Of a stretch of DNA of 64,000 bases, positions 33,407-41,681 are shown one piece after another. Both the position numbers and the translations under genes were made by a program. The stretch's first letter is position 1; the number at the start of each line of letters is the position of its first letter. This DNA is from CBDDHT01 sp965228615 (GTDB lineage: Bacteria > Pseudomonadota > Alphaproteobacteria > Rhizobiales > Methyloligellaceae), in assembly GCA_965228615.1 (NCBI GenBank), contig CBDDHT010000001.1, positions 806,001 through 870,000 of the forward strand, in the 5' to 3' direction. Under the pieces are notes generated by a model. That model ran no database searches, was not told where the DNA came from, and saw only the letters and a list, made by a program, of their open reading frames with translations.

Positions 33407-34690
33407 ATGGACACGCGGATTTCACAGCAAGACTGGGTCAGCCGGGCAAAGAAGGTTCTTCCGGCGGGCGGCTTTGGCAATTTCGATCCGAGCATTGTCA
33501 TCCGCGAAGGCAAGGGCGCGCGCGTATGGGATGAGGACGGCAACGAGTATGTCGACTATCTGATCGGTTCGGGCCCCATGATCCTGGGACACGGTCACCC
33601 GGAAGTGTTGGATGCAGCCAGAGAACAGATCGGCAAGGGCATGACGTTCTTTGCCAACAATGCGCGCGGCATCGAATTGGCGGAAGAGATCTGCAGCGCC
33701 GTCGCATGCGCGGAACATGTGCGCTTCGTCTCCACCGGATCGGAGGCGGATATGTATGCGATGCGGCTTGCTCGCGCGCATACAGGGCGTGAAAAGATCC
33801 TGAAGTTCGAGGGCGGCTATCATGGCATGTCGGCGGAATCGCTGATGAGTATCACGCCGAAGACGCTGCAGAATTTTCCCAATGCCGAGCCGGACTCCGC
33901 CGGCATCCCCGAAAGTGTGCGCGAGAACATCTTGATTGCGCCATTCAACGATGCTGCGGCGGCGCGGCAGATTCTCAACGAGTATGCAGACCAGCTTGCG
34001 GCTGTGATCGTCGAACCGCTTCAGCGGCTGATCCCGCCGGCACCCGGATTTCTTGAGGCGCTGCGTGAAGAGACCGAGAAACTGGGCATCGTTCTCATTT
34101 TCGATGAAGTGGTCACCGGCTTCCGTCTCGCTTATGGCGGCGCCCAGGAGCATTACGGCGTCACCCCGGATGTCTGTACCCTCGGCAAGATCATCGGTGG
34201 TGGATTTGCACTGGCAGCGATCGCAGGCAAGAGCGATGTCATGGCGCATTTCGATAAAAGTGAGGTTGGCCATGCGGCGTCGCTCTACCAGGTCGGCACC
34301 TTGAGCGGCAATCCGGTTGCTGCCGTGTCGGGTCTCAAGACGATGGAAATCCTCAGGCGCCCCGGAAGCTATGAAACGATTCGCAGGAATGGCGAGACAA
34401 TCATGCAAGCACTCGCCGATCACCTTTCGAGTGCAGGCGTGCCGCACCAAATCGTTGGCGATCCGGTCTTGTTCGATGTGATCTTCTCGGGAGAGCCCAC
34501 TGTGGACTATCGTGGTGTCGTCAAAGGAGATGCCGCGACTGCCGCGCGGTTCAACGCACTGCTGCGGCAACAAGGCGTTCTAAAGCCCGACAGCAAAATT
34601 TATATCTCTCTGGCCTTGGAAGACCGCGACCTGGAGCAGACGGTCGATGCGATTGCCTATACGGCGGCAAATCTGAAAGACGCAAGCTGA
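33407..34690 (+). CDS. Class III PLP aminotransferase (glutamate-1-semialdehyde aminomutase-like)
   Basis: 427 residues from ATG 33407, with GGGAGA upstream; an earlier frame to 33353 crosses the promoter. ARVWDEDGNEYVDYLIGSGPMILGHGHPEV is the typical start. STGSEADMYAMRLARAHTGR binds PLP phosphate, FDEVVTGFR holds the PLP-pyridine Asp, and Lys261 in TLGKIIGGG is the Schiff-base Lys. It resembles GSA aminomutases but sits in a catabolic cluster, so a transaminase or aminomutase acting on a beta- or gamma-amino acid is more likely than haem synthesis. It is divergent from the M19 gene. Confidence 0.85.
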   Translation: MDTRISQQDWVSRAKKVLPAGGFGNFDPSIVIREGKGARVWDEDGNEYVDYLIGSGPMILGHGHPEVLDAAREQIGKGMTFFANNARGIELAEEICSAVACAEHVRFVSTGSEADMYAMRLARAHTGREKILKFEGGYHGMSAESLMSITPKTLQNFPNAEPDSAGIPESVRENILIAPFNDAAAARQILNEYADQLAAVIVEPLQRLIPPAPGFLEALREETEKLGIVLIFDEVVTGFRLAYGGAQEHYGVTPDVCTLGKIIGGGFALAAIAGKSDVMAHFDKSEVGHAASLYQVGTLSGNPVAAVSGLKTMEILRRPGSYETIRRNGETIMQALADHLSSAGVPHQIVGDPVLFDVIFSGEPTVDYRGVVKGDAATAARFNALLRQQGVLKPDSKIYISLALEDRDLEQTVDAIAYTAANLKDAS

Positions 34691-34720
34691 TCTTGTCGTT
34701 ATTGGCGACTTCCGCTAGCC

Positions 34721-35605
34721 ATGGCGACCATGGGACCCAACAGAACGTATCTCTTCGCGCCGGGAAACCACGCGCGAAAAGTCGAAAAGGTTTTCGAAGC
34801 CGGAGCCGATGTTGCAATTCTCGATCTTGAGGATGCGCTGGCCGTCGCTGAGAAGGCATCCTCGCGGCCGATTGTCGTCGAAGCCCTTAAGAAGGACCGC
34901 AAGTGCCGTGGCTATGTCCGTGTCAATAGCCTGGAAACCGAATTCTGCTTCGGAGATTTGGAGGCTGTCGTCGGCCCCTGGCTGGACGGGATTGTTCTTC
35001 CCAAGGTTGAACGCGCAGCGGATCTTCAGGCCGTCGACTGGGTTCTGACCAATCTGGAGCGCAAAACCGGATGCCCCGAGGGGTCGATCGATCTGGTGCC
35101 GATATTGGAGACGGCCAAAGGCATCGCCGGCGCGCGCGAGATTTGTGCTGCAGGCGGGCGCCTCAAGAGGCTCGCCTTTGGTGCCGGGGACTACACGCGG
35201 GATCTGGGGTTGGAATGGACGCTGGATGAGACGGAAATAGCCGCGGCACAGGCCGAACTCGTCCTGGCCTCCCGCATGAACGAAATCGAGCCTCCGATCG
35301 ATACGGTCTTTATTCACATTCGCGAACACGAGGCCTTCGAGCGTTCCGTCCGCCGCGCCCGTCAATACGGTTTTCAGGGGAAGCTCTGTATTCATCCCGA
35401 TCAAGTGCCCATCGCCAACGGCGTTCTCACACCGACCGATGAAGAAGTCGCGTGGGCGCGTAAGGTCATCACGGGCTTCGCCGAGGCGGAGGCCGCCGGT
35501 TCGGCCTCAATCCAAATCGATGGGTATTTCGTCGACTACCCGATCGTCGAAAAAGCGCAACGCGTTGTCGATCTTGCCGAGGCGGCTGCTGGCAACACGG
35601 GCTGA
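34721..35605 (+). CDS. HpcH/HpaI aldolase or CitE-like CoA ester lyase
   Basis: 294 residues. RTYLFAPGNHARKVEKVFEAGADVAILDLEDA is the CitE/HpcH start with the metal-binding Glu-Asp. YVRVNS carries the Arg that binds the acyl group, and VPILETAKG the second metal Glu. It would cleave or form a 3-hydroxyacyl-CoA ester such as malyl- or citramalyl-CoA, with Mg2+. It lies 30 bp after the aminotransferase gene and 186 bp before the flavoprotein gene, probably the same operon. Confidence 0.83.
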   Translation: MATMGPNRTYLFAPGNHARKVEKVFEAGADVAILDLEDALAVAEKASSRPIVVEALKKDRKCRGYVRVNSLETEFCFGDLEAVVGPWLDGIVLPKVERAADLQAVDWVLTNLERKTGCPEGSIDLVPILETAKGIAGAREICAAGGRLKRLAFGAGDYTRDLGLEWTLDETEIAAAQAELVLASRMNEIEPPIDTVFIHIREHEAFERSVRRARQYGFQGKLCIHPDQVPIANGVLTPTDEEVAWARKVITGFAEAEAAGSASIQIDGYFVDYPIVEKAQRVVDLAEAAAGNTG

Positions 35606-35791
35606 TCACAGCGATACCGAATGCGCGGTCCTGGGTGCTGGATCGAGTCCGAGACGCCAGTCGGAAGTGCCTTTAGTCCCGGCAACGCGACGCCTCAGGC
35701 TTGACCCGGCGCCGAAGGCAGCGGAAAAAGCTGAAACGTTTGGCTCTGGCTTCACTTAAGCAGAGCTGATCCAGGAATTGGGAGATGCCGC
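35606..35791. other. Intergenic region, 186 bp
   Basis: No gene seen. GGGAGATG just before 35792 is the likely ribosome site of the flavoprotein gene. Confidence 0.3.
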
Positions 35792-37363
35792 ATGCTAACG
35801 TCCGGTGAGCACTACAAAGAGACACTCCGTGCACTGAAGCCGCGCGTGTTCGTCAACGGCGAAGCCATTGAAAGCGTTGCCGACGAGCCTCTCCTGGCGC
35901 CTGGCGTGAATGGCATCGCCAAGACCTACGACATGGCGCAAGAGGACCGTTACGCACACCTGCTGCAGGCATGCGAGGGCGCGACGGGAAACACCGTCAA
36001 TCGCATGCTCCACATGGATCGCTCCCATCAGGACATGATCGAGAAGGCCGAGGCCGTTCGCCTGCTCTGCAGAGAGGTTGGCTGCGCCCAGCGATATTTG
36101 AGTGCAGATGGCCTCGCGGCGACGCATCAGGCGACCTATGCCATGGATGCGGACAACGGCACCGAGTACCACCAACGCCTTCTCGCCTACCTGCACAAAT
36201 CCCAGGACGAGGATCTGACCCACGGCATCTGCATGACCGACGGTAAGGGCGACCGCACCTTGCGCCCGCACCAGCAGGCCAATGCCGATTCCTATGTGCA
36301 TATCAAGGAGCGCCGCGCAGACGGCATTGTCATTCGCGGTGCCAAAGCCATTGTGACCAGCGCGCCCTATATGCACGACCTTATCGTGATGCCCTGCCGG
36401 AACATGACCGAAGCGGACAAGGATTTCGCGGTCTGCTGCGCGGTGCCCGTCGATGCCGATGGCGTCACGATCGTCTCCCGTCCGGCGGGCCGACCTGGCG
36501 AGAACGCTGCCAAATTCAGTGCCAAATATGGACAGTCTACGGCGGTCTGTATCTTCGATGATGTGTTCGTGCCCTGGGAGACCGTCTTCATGGCCGGTGA
36601 GTGGCAATACTCGCAATTCCTGACGAGCACTTATGCAACGCACCATCGGCGGACTTGTGTTGCCGCTCGGGCCGGATTCGGTGATCTGCTGATCGGAGCG
36701 GGCATCCTGATGATCGAGGCCAATGGTCTGGATGCGAATGATGCCCCGCACTTGCGCAACGATTTGGTCGAGCTGATCAAGATCGTAGAAGGCTTCTATG
36801 CCTGCGGTGTTGCGGCGTCGGTTTATGGCTTCAAGGACCCCTCCGGCATCTATCAGCCCGATGGTGTCTTCGCCAATATTGGCAAACTGCTGATGGCAAC
36901 GCAGATCTATGACATGCATCGCCTGGCCCATGACGTCTCTGGAGGCCTTGTGGTCGCACTTCCCGGACCGGACGAAGACCACAATCCCGAGACCCGCGGT
37001 GATATGATGGCCATGCTGCAGACCCGCCCGGACATTACGCATGACCACCGGGCTGAGGTGTCTCGTCTCATGCATGATCTCACGGCATCGGACACCGCAG
37101 GTTGGTACTCGATGATCACACTTCATGGTGGTGGCTCGCCCGAAGCGATGCGCCGCGAGATCTATCGTTACTATCCGTTGGAAGAGCGCCGTCAGCTGGT
37201 GGAACGCCTGCTCGACCGGGGTGTCCTGAATATCGATGGTGAGGAGAGCCGCAACAAGCAGCCCGGTCGCTGCTGTCCTGTCGGTTGCCAGGTTCCCGAG
37301 ACCCCTCAGCTCACAGGGGCGACGGAGCCGCAGCCTTTGAAAGTTGCACGTGCGGCTGAGTAG
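35792..37363 (+). CDS. 4-hydroxyphenylacetate 3-hydroxylase/4-hydroxybutyryl-CoA dehydratase family flavoprotein
   Basis: 523 residues of the HpaB/AbfD superfamily. MTDGKGDRTLRPHQQANAD (148-166), GIVIRGAKAIVTSAP (178-192), MTEADKDFAV and FDDVFVPWETVF are shared with 4-hydroxybutyryl-CoA dehydratase. That enzyme binds a [4Fe-4S] cluster through Cys99, Cys103, His292 and Cys299. My by-eye alignment gives C98, Y102, H285 and A292, so two ligands are missing and the radical dehydratase reaction is unlikely. It may be an FADH2-dependent monooxygenase or an oxidase of an acyl-CoA. The last 45 residues add a Cys-containing tail (GRCCPVGCQVP). A large antisense frame is a shadow. Confidence 0.82.
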   Translation: MLTSGEHYKETLRALKPRVFVNGEAIESVADEPLLAPGVNGIAKTYDMAQEDRYAHLLQACEGATGNTVNRMLHMDRSHQDMIEKAEAVRLLCREVGCAQRYLSADGLAATHQATYAMDADNGTEYHQRLLAYLHKSQDEDLTHGICMTDGKGDRTLRPHQQANADSYVHIKERRADGIVIRGAKAIVTSAPYMHDLIVMPCRNMTEADKDFAVCCAVPVDADGVTIVSRPAGRPGENAAKFSAKYGQSTAVCIFDDVFVPWETVFMAGEWQYSQFLTSTYATHHRRTCVAARAGFGDLLIGAGILMIEANGLDANDAPHLRNDLVELIKIVEGFYACGVAASVYGFKDPSGIYQPDGVFANIGKLLMATQIYDMHRLAHDVSGGLVVALPGPDEDHNPETRGDMMAMLQTRPDITHDHRAEVSRLMHDLTASDTAGWYSMITLHGGGSPEAMRREIYRYYPLEERRQLVERLLDRGVLNIDGEESRNKQPGRCCPVGCQVPETPQLTGATEPQPLKVARAAE

Positions 37364-37388
37364 GAAGTCGCAGCTGAGATGCAAGTGG

Positions 37389-37419
37389 AAGGCGGCCGGA
37401 TTTCTGTTAAGGCCGCCTT
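37389..37419. terminator. Bidirectional hairpin between convergent genes
   Basis: AAGGCGGCC (37389-37397) and GGCCGCCTT (37411-37419) form a perfect 9-bp stem with a 13-nt loop between the flavoprotein stop and the stop of the minus-strand epimerase gene. It is followed by a weak T-rich stretch on the plus strand. Confidence 0.6.
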
Positions 37420-37426
37420 CGATTCT

Positions 37427-38959
37427 TCAGTGCATCAGCGGCAATTGCTTGGCGCTATTTGCATGCTTGGCCTTGCGTGGCGCGTGCAGCTTCGATGGAA
37501 CGGGATCACAACCGAGGCAATAACGAAGCGCGCTCCGCAGATCGGCATGTGCAAAGCGGAAACCACTCGCCAGCACTTTGTTCGGCAAAACCCGCTGGCC
37601 AGACAGCAATAGCTCGTGTGCCATGTCGCCGAGCGCCACACGAAGCGGCCAGGCAGGAACACGAAGCAGTGCCGGTCGTCCAAGAGTCCGTCCGAGCTCT
37701 CGCACGAATTCTCGGTTTCGCACCGGCGTCGGAGCGACGGCATTCACCGGTCCGCGCAGATCCTTGTTTACGACCACGTGCAGAATGAGGCGCACCAGAT
37801 CATCGCGCTCGATCCAGGACATCCATTGTTTTCCGTTGCCGATCGGACCACCGACACACCAGTCGAACGCCGGCAGAAGATTTCCCAGAAGGCCGCCCTG
37901 GTGCGCGAGCACCAGTCCGATGCGCAGCTTTACGACGCGGGCAATGTCACCGCCAGCCCGATCCGTAGCGCGCTCGACAATCGCAGTCATGCGATGAGAG
38001 AAACAGTCGCGTCCCGGGTCCGTCTCGCCAAGCGTCTCGTCGCCCCTGAGGCCATAGAAACCGATAGCGGAGGCGCCAATCAGGACGCTGGGTTTCTTTT
38101 CCAGGCGGCGAAGCAGGCGTCCGGCATCCCTGTTTGCGATCACTCGCGAGCGGATCACAGACAGGCGTTTGGATCTGGTCCAAAGGCCGTTCGCGATGGG
38201 CTCGCCTGCGAGGTTTACGATGGCATCGATGCGCAGGTGCTTTGGAATCTGATCGACATCGGTCATTGTCGCGAATGGCGGTGTCAGATGTGCTGCTTTA
38301 TGTGGATCGCGTGTGATCACGATGACCGCATGCCCTGCTGCCGCAAGCGCATCGCAAAGCCGGGAACCGATAAATCCCGTGCCGCCGATGACGACAATGC
38401 GATAGCGGCGCTCAAGGCAATCGACGAGTCCGGCGGCAGGTGGCGGCCTCAGCAGTCGGGCGCGCCGGCTGGCAACGATGTCATGGAGGCCAAAGACGAG
38501 CACACCGACTGCAGACAGAGTCATGAGAACGCTTGCAATACTGGAAGGGCCGTACGAGACCGGAATGAACGCGGACGGATCAGAGGCCCAATCTGCCAGG
38601 ACAGGCAGTACATAGGCAAGGATCGCCCCATAGTTCAGAGCCAGAAGTGTGTGGGTCACCCGTTCGGTGGCGGGTAGGCGCCGCGATAGATCTTCTTCGA
38701 CGAAATCCCGTAGCGTAATGAGAATTTCAACGACCAGAACTGTGGCTATTGCGATGGCAAAATAACCGTGCGGTTCGGTCCAGGCAAAGATGAGAAAGAG
38801 GACGGCATAGAGGCTGTTTCTTGCCGCGTGAAGGACAAGTTCCTTCGATGCGGAGGCGCGCCATGCGAGGCGTTCCGTAAACTCGTGATGATACAGGATG
38901 TCGAAAGCGCCCATCGCGAGTTGCAGGAGGACGAGCGTCCATAGGACAGGATCTGTCAT
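37427..38959 (-). CDS. Membrane DoxX-like domain fused to TIGR01777-type NAD-dependent epimerase
   Basis: 510 residues from ATG 38959, overlapping the upstream stop (ATGA). Residues 1-165 contain about four hydrophobic helices. Residues about 182-480 are an extended short-chain dehydrogenase/epimerase of the YfcH type: VVIGGTGFIGSRLCDAL (nucleotide loop), VNLAGEPI, SVLIGASAIGFYG, WMSWIERDDLVRLI and PVNAVAPTPVRNREF. The C-terminal 30 residues are basic. It would bind NAD(P) at the membrane; the substrate is unknown. It is coupled to the DUF4166 gene and probably controlled by the MarR/GbsR-type regulator upstream. Confidence 0.82.
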   Translation of the reverse strand: MTDPVLWTLVLLQLAMGAFDILYHHEFTERLAWRASASKELVLHAARNSLYAVLFLIFAWTEPHGYFAIAIATVLVVEILITLRDFVEEDLSRRLPATERVTHTLLALNYGAILAYVLPVLADWASDPSAFIPVSYGPSSIASVLMTLSAVGVLVFGLHDIVASRRARLLRPPPAAGLVDCLERRYRIVVIGGTGFIGSRLCDALAAAGHAVIVITRDPHKAAHLTPPFATMTDVDQIPKHLRIDAIVNLAGEPIANGLWTRSKRLSVIRSRVIANRDAGRLLRRLEKKPSVLIGASAIGFYGLRGDETLGETDPGRDCFSHRMTAIVERATDRAGGDIARVVKLRIGLVLAHQGGLLGNLLPAFDWCVGGPIGNGKQWMSWIERDDLVRLILHVVVNKDLRGPVNAVAPTPVRNREFVRELGRTLGRPALLRVPAWPLRVALGDMAHELLLSGQRVLPNKVLASGFRFAHADLRSALRYCLGCDPVPSKLHAPRKAKHANSAKQLPLMH

Positions 38960-39648
38960 GCGTTCATCTCCTTGAAAGTGGCGACCTGACAAAGCAGGCG
39001 TCCGGCAAGGCCATGATCGAGTGTCAGCGTGAAGCTGAAGACGCCATGACCTTCTTCACGGTGCGTGATTGTCATGAGACCGGGTGAGAGGAAGTGGGGC
39101 AGGTGCAGGCGCCACCCCAAGAGTTCGAGAAAGTAGTGGCGGCTTCGAAAAACCAGCGCTTGATCTTCGACCGTGACATCGAGCGCCATCCCAACGCCGT
39201 GGCCGACATATTCCTCAACGCCTGTCGGGCCGGAGAAGCGTTTGGCGGAGTGCACGACCTGGGGGAAACGGCCCTGGCGCCCATAGATGCGGGTCCATGT
39301 CTGCCCGCCGCAGTCCGGCGCCTCGGTCACGGCCACGATGGCTGGTCCGGATACGTCTTTTGTGAGCGGAAGCGGTCCGCCGATGAGGCGTGCTGACTGG
39401 GCCAGAAGCCATCCGAGGCGTGTGTACTGCGTGTCGGTGACCAGCCCACGGTAGACGGTCGTCTCGCCAGGCAGGAGTTTCTTTGAAAAGCGGCTTTGGA
39501 TCGGAAGTGGGAGTTCTCGCCATCCAGAGGTGCCAACCAGCGCTTGAAACCGCAAATCGGGTAAATCGGCCTTTCGATCGCCAGGCCTCACGCTCTTCCC
39601 GAATGCACGTCTCTCCTTATACCGGCGGTTGGCCCTTTGAGCGTTCAC
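38956..39648 (-). CDS. DUF4166 domain protein
   Basis: 230 residues from GTG 39648. LPDLRFQALVGTSGWRELPLPIQSRFSKKLLPGE starts the domain, and GVEEYVGHGVGMALDVTVEDQALVFRSRHYFLELLGWRLHLPHFLSPG is its core. Such domains often occur with or fused to epimerase- or saccharopine-dehydrogenase-like proteins. The function is unknown. The stop overlaps the epimerase start by 4 nt, so the two products probably act together. An operator-like palindrome lies 24 bp upstream. Confidence 0.8.
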   Translation of the reverse strand: MNAQRANRRYKERRAFGKSVRPGDRKADLPDLRFQALVGTSGWRELPLPIQSRFSKKLLPGETTVYRGLVTDTQYTRLGWLLAQSARLIGGPLPLTKDVSGPAIVAVTEAPDCGGQTWTRIYGRQGRFPQVVHSAKRFSGPTGVEEYVGHGVGMALDVTVEDQALVFRSRHYFLELLGWRLHLPHFLSPGLMTITHREEGHGVFSFTLTLDHGLAGRLLCQVATFKEMNA

Positions 39649-39672
39649 TGTACATATCCGTTCTATCGGTTA

Positions 39673-39690
39673 TTTCTGTCAAAACAGAAA
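39673..39690. promoter_or_regulatory. Operator-like palindrome TTTCTGT-N4-ACAGAAA (downstream copy)
   Basis: TTTCTGT and ACAGAAA flank CAAA, giving the same 7-4-7 layout as the copy at 40296-40313. It lies between the regulator gene and the DUF4166 gene, 24 bp before the latter's start. Confidence 0.65.
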
Positions 39691-39708
39691 GTACGAGGCA
39701 AAAAAAGT

Positions 39709-40305
39709 TTAAGCCTCGGCTTCCTTCGTTGCTCCCGATACTGTCCCTTTGGATTTCGGCGTGCCCACAAATCGCGCGATGGCGCTACCCATCTTGATCA
39801 GTGCCCGAACTTTGACTCTTGGAAGGCGCGACATCTGGCGATACCAAGTGTCCAGGGTTTCAAGAAATTTGAGCATCGCCGCAATGCGTTTCAGGGCTGT
39901 GGGGCTGATCAGGTCGTCTTCTTTCGCTTCGCGGGCACACGCTCGCATGACATCGAGAGTCGGATCGATCTCACGTGTCTTGCGACCTTCCGCGATGCGC
40001 ATCAGCATTTCCCACAGCTCGGTTTCGGCCTCGAAATGATCGCGCCGGTCGCCGAGGACATGGACGCGCCGAACAAGCTGCCAGCTCTCGAGATCCCGCA
40101 TCGAATTTGAAACGTTCGAGCGCGCGATATCCAGGGTTGCGGCAATCGTCTCCGCCGTCAGCGGGCGCTCGGAGAGGTAGAGAAGGGCGTGAATCTGGCC
40201 GATCGAGCGATTCACTCCCCACCGCGTTCCCATCTCTCCCCAATGCAGGATGAAACGTTCTGACGCAGGGGCGAGGGGAATTTTTTTGTCTGTTATTTCT
40301 GTCAT
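39709..40305 (-). CDS. MarR/GbsR-type transcriptional regulator
   Basis: 198 residues from ATG 40305; a GTG at 40323 would add six. A winged HTH lies at about residues 40-95 (LTAETIAATLDIARSNVSNSMRDLESWQLVRRVHVLGDRRDHFEA), typical of GbsR/MarR-like regulators. The C-terminal half is helical. The chosen start codon lies inside a perfect palindrome repeated before the next gene, so autorepression and control of the DUF4166-epimerase operon are likely. Neither start has a good ribosome site, so a leaderless transcript is possible. Confidence 0.85.
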   Translation of the reverse strand: MTEITDKKIPLAPASERFILHWGEMGTRWGVNRSIGQIHALLYLSERPLTAETIAATLDIARSNVSNSMRDLESWQLVRRVHVLGDRRDHFEAETELWEMLMRIAEGRKTREIDPTLDVMRACAREAKEDDLISPTALKRIAAMLKFLETLDTWYRQMSRLPRVKVRALIKMGSAIARFVGTPKSKGTVSGATKEAEA

Positions 40306-40313
40306 GACAGAAA
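40296..40313. promoter_or_regulatory. Operator-like palindrome TTTCTGT-N4-ACAGAAA (regulator copy)
   Basis: TTTCTGTCATGACAGAAA is a perfect 18-bp palindrome, extended by one A/T pair on each side. It overlaps the start codon of the regulator gene. The second copy is at 39673-39690. Confidence 0.7.
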
Positions 40314-40355
40314 TATCGGACACTTTGGACGGAATTGCAAGGGTGTCGGCGGCTC

Positions 40356-41309
40356 TTATTCGGATGATTGGTTTGCAGTGCCCAGGAACCGGGGGTCTAA
40401 CTGGCTTGCTTCCTCACGCACCCAAGTCGCGAAGGCTGTTACGGCAGGGGCTGGGTCTGGCGTTTTCGGAGAGACGAGATGGTATGCGCGGCCGGACTCG
40501 AGTGTCAGCGGGAACGGCTGCACGAGACGTCCGGTTCGCAGATCGTCATAGGCCAAGACGCCATGGGTTAGCAGAAGCCCGGCCCCCTCTACGGCAGCAT
40601 CGAGTGCATGGTCGGCACTGTTGAAGCGAAGGCCACGCGTTGGATCGCCATGTCTGATGTTTGCAGCTTTCAGCCAGTCGACCCATCCTGGCATATTCGC
40701 CCGGCTCGTGAAGGTTTCGTCGTGGATAAGCGGCACATCAATGAGTGTGTTGGCAGATTCCGCGAGAGCAATGCTCTCAAGCAGTGTTGGACTGCAAACC
40801 GTCAGAAAGCGAATGTCCACCAGGGGTTCGGCAACGAGGTCCGGACCGACTCGATGATCCATTGCGAGATTGCGGATTGCCACATCGACGCCGTCGGTTA
40901 CGAAATCCGCATTGGAGATCGACGATGACACGCGGGCGTCAATGTCGGGCGCGGCAAGGGAAAACTTGTAGAGCCGTGGCGCAAGCCATTTTGCGGTGAA
41001 TCCAGGGGGCGTGCTGATGACAAGGATCGGCGTTGCTTCAGCCTTCGCCAATGCCACGAGCGCTTCATGAATCTGCGCAAATCCTGACTGCAGTCCGGGA
41101 TAAAGCAATTTTCCTCTCGCTGTGAGCGCGACAGAGCGCACTTTCCGCTCGAACAATTTGACGTCGAGGAAGGCCTCCAAACCGCGGATTTGATGGCTGA
41201 CGGCACCGGGCGTCACGCTCAACTCCTCGGCAGCCTTCGTCAGACTCAGATGGCGTGCCGCAGCTTCGAAAGCGCGCAGTGCATTGAGAGGCGGAAAAGG
41301 CTTATGCAT
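40356..41309 (-). CDS. LysR family transcriptional regulator (GcvA-like)
   Basis: 317 residues. Residues 1-62 (MHKPFPPLNALRAFEAAARHLSLTKAAEELSVTPGAVSHQIRGLE) form the winged HTH of the GcvA subgroup. The effector domain includes FTAKWLAPRLYKFSLAAPDI and VDVAIRNL. It diverges from the small Gly-rich gene at 41410 with a 100-bp shared promoter, so it probably controls that gene. The inducer is unknown. Confidence 0.9.
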   Translation of the reverse strand: MHKPFPPLNALRAFEAAARHLSLTKAAEELSVTPGAVSHQIRGLEAFLDVKLFERKVRSVALTARGKLLYPGLQSGFAQIHEALVALAKAEATPILVISTPPGFTAKWLAPRLYKFSLAAPDIDARVSSSISNADFVTDGVDVAIRNLAMDHRVGPDLVAEPLVDIRFLTVCSPTLLESIALAESANTLIDVPLIHDETFTSRANMPGWVDWLKAANIRHGDPTRGLRFNSADHALDAAVEGAGLLLTHGVLAYDDLRTGRLVQPFPLTLESGRAYHLVSPKTPDPAPAVTAFATWVREEASQLDPRFLGTANQSSE

Positions 41310-41409
41310 GAGAATATCTCAATTATCGCCTGAGAGAAGATCCTTTGTCAAACCGTGATTTAGGCACCAAATTCCACCCAACACAGGATTTTACTTGAGG
41401 AGAACTCAA

Positions 41410-41598
41410 ATGCCTCGACCAACCAAAATCAGAAGATTGACCGTCACCGACGAAATGATCGTCGCAGGACTGCGTAAGGCTCACGAAGAGCGATCCAAAG
41501 CGTTCCTGGGCATGTTGCATGCGGCAGGGCGTGGAATTTCAAACCTGTTCCAGGGAGGCCGGAAAGGAACGGCTGGCGGAATTCCCCAAGCCTCCTAG
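41410..41598 (+). CDS. Small basic Gly-rich protein, paralogue of the 9412 gene
   Basis: 62 residues from ATG 41410, 8 nt after GAGGAG. A charged N-terminal half (LRKAHEERSKAFLGMLH) leads to GRGISNLFQGGRKGTAGG, very like the end of the protein encoded at 9412-9648. A strong terminator follows, so it is a single-gene transcript. It has no signal peptide. Homology to DUF1127-like small proteins is possible but unproven. Confidence 0.65.
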   Translation: MPRPTKIRRLTVTDEMIVAGLRKAHEERSKAFLGMLHAAGRGISNLFQGGRKGTAGGIPQAS

Positions 41599-41631
41599 GC
41601 CTTAAACAGAATTGCTCCAAATATCGGAAAC

Positions 41632-41669
41632 GCCCGGACCGTACAGACGGCTCGGGCATTTTCGTTTTT
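41632..41669 (+). terminator. Rho-independent terminator, probably bidirectional
   Basis: GCCCG-GA-CCGT, loop ACAG, ACGG-CT-CGGGC, then ATTTTCGTTTTTG. It ends the small gene, and its complement could end the convergent DUF3422 gene. Confidence 0.75.
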
Positions 41670-41681
41670 GTTGGCTGGGCT

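Noticed and set aside
33422..34573. 383-codon antisense frame
   Set aside because: It is a shadow of the class III aminotransferase gene.
35792..37363. Annotation as 4-hydroxybutyryl-CoA dehydratase
   Set aside because: Family motifs fit, but two of the four Fe-S ligands appear to be missing, so I kept only the superfamily name.
35795..37384. 529-codon antisense frame, longer than the gene it faces
   Set aside because: The plus strand encodes a clear HpaB-family protein; the antisense translation is His/Arg-rich without motifs. High-GC codon use opens this frame.
37616..38677. 353-codon plus-strand frame
   Set aside because: It is opposite the membrane/epimerase fusion gene, which has clear NAD-binding motifs.
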